Source: Lysobacteraceae bacterium
GTDB lineage: Bacteria > Pseudomonadota > Gammaproteobacteria > DSM-19610
Direction of reading: 5' to 3'
Length of the DNA: 7,585 bases
NCBI GenBank assembly: GCA_020201295.1
Contig: JAIVHA010000178.1
Coordinates: forward strand, 1 to 7,585
Within the stretch, counting starts at the first letter, position 1. Each line of letters begins with the position of its first letter. The notes under the pieces are model-generated. The model did not search any database. It was given only the letters and a program-made list of their open reading frames with translations, and was not told where the DNA came from. The position numbers and the translations under genes are program-made. Of the stretch, positions 6,294 through 7,585 are shown piece after piece.

Positions 6294-6312
6294 CATATCA
6301 TCATTTGATATG
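6294..6312. promoter_or_regulatory. Candidate operator: CATATCA-N5-TGATATG inverted repeat
   Basis: Perfect 7-bp arms (6294-6300 and 6306-6312) surround TCATT, 105 bases before the proposed start of the Crp/Fnr-family gene. Length and symmetry fit a dimeric regulator site, possibly autoregulation. The half-sites are not the FNR (TTGAT...ATCAA) or CRP (TGTGA...TCACA) consensus. Confidence 0.35.
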
Positions 6313-6416
6313 CCAAGCCTGCAAAGAGGCCCTCAGCTAATGACCATATCCTGAACTTGGTTATTCACGCTTCACCCGCGCCATAGCCAGCCGTGCCGGA
6401 TGTCAGGAGAATGCTC

Positions 6417-7130
6417 GTGCCAGTCACCAAACCTGTTTACGCCGTCACCAATCGCATTCTAGCGGCCTTGCCACTCACGGATCGCAAGCGTTTTCTATCC
6501 GCTTGCACGCCGGTCGAGCTTGCCCATGGCGAAGTACTTGCCGAACCCGGCGAGCAGATCAGTCACGTCTATTTCCCCATGGAAAGCTCGATTTCCCTGC
6601 TGACACCCACCATCGATGGCCACACGAGTCCGAAAGCAGGGCTGATCGGTGACGAAGGCATGCTTGGCATACACCTCATCCTGGGAGTGGATGTGTCACC
6701 ATTGCGCGCGGTGGTACAATGCCCGGGACAGGCACTGCGCATGGACATCGCACCGTTTCTTCGCGAATTCAGAGCAAGCCATGCATTGCAGCAGGAGTTG
6801 AACCGTTATCTCTATGTCCTCCTGACCCAATTCGCGCAATCCGCGGCTTGCAACCGTTTTCATGTTGTGGAAGAACGACTGGCCAGTTTCCTGCCCATGA
6901 CGCATGACCGGGCACACGCGGATGCGTTTCATGTCACGCACGAATATCTGGCCAGCATGCTCGGTGTGCGACGCGTAGGTGTGACAAAAGCCGCCAGCTC
7001 ATTGCAAAGACGCAACCTGATCCGGTACAGCCGTGGCAATGTCACTGTTCTCGACCGTCGCGGGCTTGAGGCCGCATCCTGCGCCTGCTACGCGGCTGAC
7101 AATGCGACCTACAGGCGATTGATGGGATAG
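6417..7130 (+). CDS. Crp/Fnr family transcriptional regulator
   Basis: The protein is 237 residues from the chosen GTG. Residues about 13-125 form the cyclic-nucleotide-binding-type beta-roll (HGEVLAEPGEQISHVYFPME, GLIGDEGMLGIHLILGV). Then comes the dimerisation helix (QELNRYLYVLLTQFAQSAAC, 126-145) and a winged helix-turn-helix (FHVTHEYLASMLGVRRVGVT, 171-190, then KAASSLQRRNLIRYSRGNVT). The tail LDRRGLEAASCACY is typical of one large uncharacterised Crp/Fnr subgroup. The cAMP-contacting motif of CRP is absent and there is no N-terminal Fe-S cysteine cluster as in FNR, so the signal is unknown. The GTG at 6417 is preferred because AGGAG (6405-6409) lies 7 bases upstream. An ATG at 6411 is too close to it, and a GTG at 6393 would place the ribosome site inside the gene. 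Convergent with the EAL gene; no clear terminator between them. Confidence 0.88.
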   Translation: MPVTKPVYAVTNRILAALPLTDRKRFLSACTPVELAHGEVLAEPGEQISHVYFPMESSISLLTPTIDGHTSPKAGLIGDEGMLGIHLILGVDVSPLRAVVQCPGQALRMDIAPFLREFRASHALQQELNRYLYVLLTQFAQSAACNRFHVVEERLASFLPMTHDRAHADAFHVTHEYLASMLGVRRVGVTKAASSLQRRNLIRYSRGNVTVLDRRGLEAASCACYAADNATYRRLMG

Positions 7131-7182
7131 CGCCGCCTGAATCAGATCACCCTACGGCGGAAATCAGCGAACGCCCGTGTAT

Positions 7183-7585
7183 TCAATGCGGGCAGGGATT
7201 GACCGAGAAGCCCGACTGCAGCAGGGGGGTGAGCGCCTCGGCAACCATCGGGTGACCGAAGAAGAATCCCTGACCCTCGTCGCATTGCTGATCCAGCAAA
7301 AAGGCAGCCTGCTCTGCCGTTTCCACGCCCTCCGCAATGACGCGTTGCTTGAGGCTTTTTCCCATGCTGATCACGGCGCTGACGAGGGATGCGTTGCTTT
7401 CGTCATGGGTCATGCTGTTAACAAAGGAACTGTCTATTTTCAGGGTGTCGATCGGAAACCGGCGCAGATAACTCAGGCTGGAATAGCCGGTACCGAAGTC
7501 ATCGACCGCAAGCTGGATGCCCATGGCCGATAGTGCATTCAGCACGGTATCAGTCGACCTGGCATCCCGCATGAGTACGCTTTCG
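7183..7585 (-). CDS. EAL-domain c-di-GMP phosphodiesterase, C-terminal fragment (window edge)
   Basis: The last 133 residues of an EAL domain are visible, ending at a TGA at 7183, with the rest beyond the window. Reading from the edge: ESVLM (the conserved E-x-x-L/M region just after the domain's central strand), LAVDDFGTGYSSLSYLRRFP (loop-6 DDFGTGYSSL), IDTLKIDSSFV (catalytic Lys), VIAEGVETAEQ (metal-binding Glu) and CDEGQGFFFGHPM (catalytic-site Gln). All late EAL active-site residues are present, so hydrolysis of c-di-GMP to pGpG is plausible, although the EAL signature itself and any GGDEF, PAS or membrane-sensor domain lie outside. The protein ends about 15 residues after the domain (VAEALTPLLQSGFSVNPCPH). 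It is convergent with the Crp/Fnr-family gene, 52 bp apart. Confidence 0.93.
   Translation of the reverse strand, partial: ESVLMRDARSTDTVLNALSAMGIQLAVDDFGTGYSSLSYLRRFPIDTLKIDSSFVNSMTHDESNASLVSAVISMGKSLKQRVIAEGVETAEQAAFLLDQQCDEGQGFFFGHPMVAEALTPLLQSGFSVNPCPH

Larger units (their letters stand above)
6018..6416. other. 399-bp gene-free divergent intergenic region
   Basis: This is the region between the divergent DUF3096 (-) and Crp/Fnr (+) genes. Open frames across it have no family resemblance and overlap the repeats. It holds an AT-rich tract (6118-6142, TTTTTGATAAATATATAG), a degenerate palindromic repeat (6161-6180) and a 19-bp inverted repeat (6294-6312). I could not place a confident sigma-70 promoter for either flanking gene. 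It may hold a small RNA, but I see no terminator-like hairpin to support one. Confidence 0.6.

Noticed and set aside
5968..6354. Plus-strand open frame containing RHARVGGHGES
   Set aside because: It is the translation of a dispersed palindromic repeat plus antisense of DUF3096, with no family match or ribosome site.
7131..7182. Possible terminator between the Crp/Fnr and EAL genes (CGCCG...CGGCG)
   Set aside because: The stem is only about 5 bp with a loop near 19 bases and no T-run on either strand.

Overview
The window looks like chromosomal DNA from a GC-rich gammaproteobacterium. The grounds are the protein family set, strong AGGAG-type ribosome binding sites, and a REP-type hairpin starting GTAGGAGCGGGC like those scattered through Pseudomonas and related genomes. 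I cannot name the genus. There are nine protein-coding loci. Seven are whole, one runs off each end of the window as a fragment, and one of the inner loci (the ATP-grasp gene) is broken.

Left half (1-4031): this is an Anbu gene neighbourhood. Anbu (2225-2965, +) is a proteasome/HslV-like protease. Divergent from it is a minus-strand pair: a circularly permuted ATP-grasp protein (684-2046) followed two bases later by an alpha-E protein (681 to beyond base 1). Convergent with Anbu, and overlapping it by 8 bp, is a zinc-ribbon metallopeptidase with an HECGH motif (2958-4031, -). In this known but poorly understood association the ATP-grasp and alpha-E proteins are predicted to make a peptide or peptide-like modification, and Anbu and the metallopeptidase are candidate degraders. 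Here the ATP-grasp gene carries an internal deletion with a frameshift, so the synthetic arm of this copy is probably dead while the protease arm is intact. A REP inverted pair lies in the divergent promoter region.

Middle (4032-5637): a TauE/SafE-type membrane exporter (-) lies upstream of the metallopeptidase, with a candidate promoter between them. A clear rho-independent terminator (4969-4994) separates it from a secreted SYLF/Ysc84-domain protein (-).

Right half (5638-7585): a 136-bp MITE-like element with nested perfect inverted repeats lies between the SYLF gene and a tiny DUF3096 membrane protein gene (-). It is flanked by TA on both sides. It appears to have inserted exactly in the TA of the DUF3096 stop codon, changing TAA to TAG without altering the protein. 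A 399-bp gene-free stretch follows, holding a degenerate palindromic repeat and a 19-bp inverted repeat. Then come a Crp/Fnr-family regulator (+) and the C-terminal part of an EAL-domain c-di-GMP phosphodiesterase (-), cut by the window end.

The points most worth a second look are the broken ATP-grasp gene beside an intact Anbu, the MITE that recycled a stop codon, and the REP pair placed over the divergent Anbu/ATP-grasp promoters.
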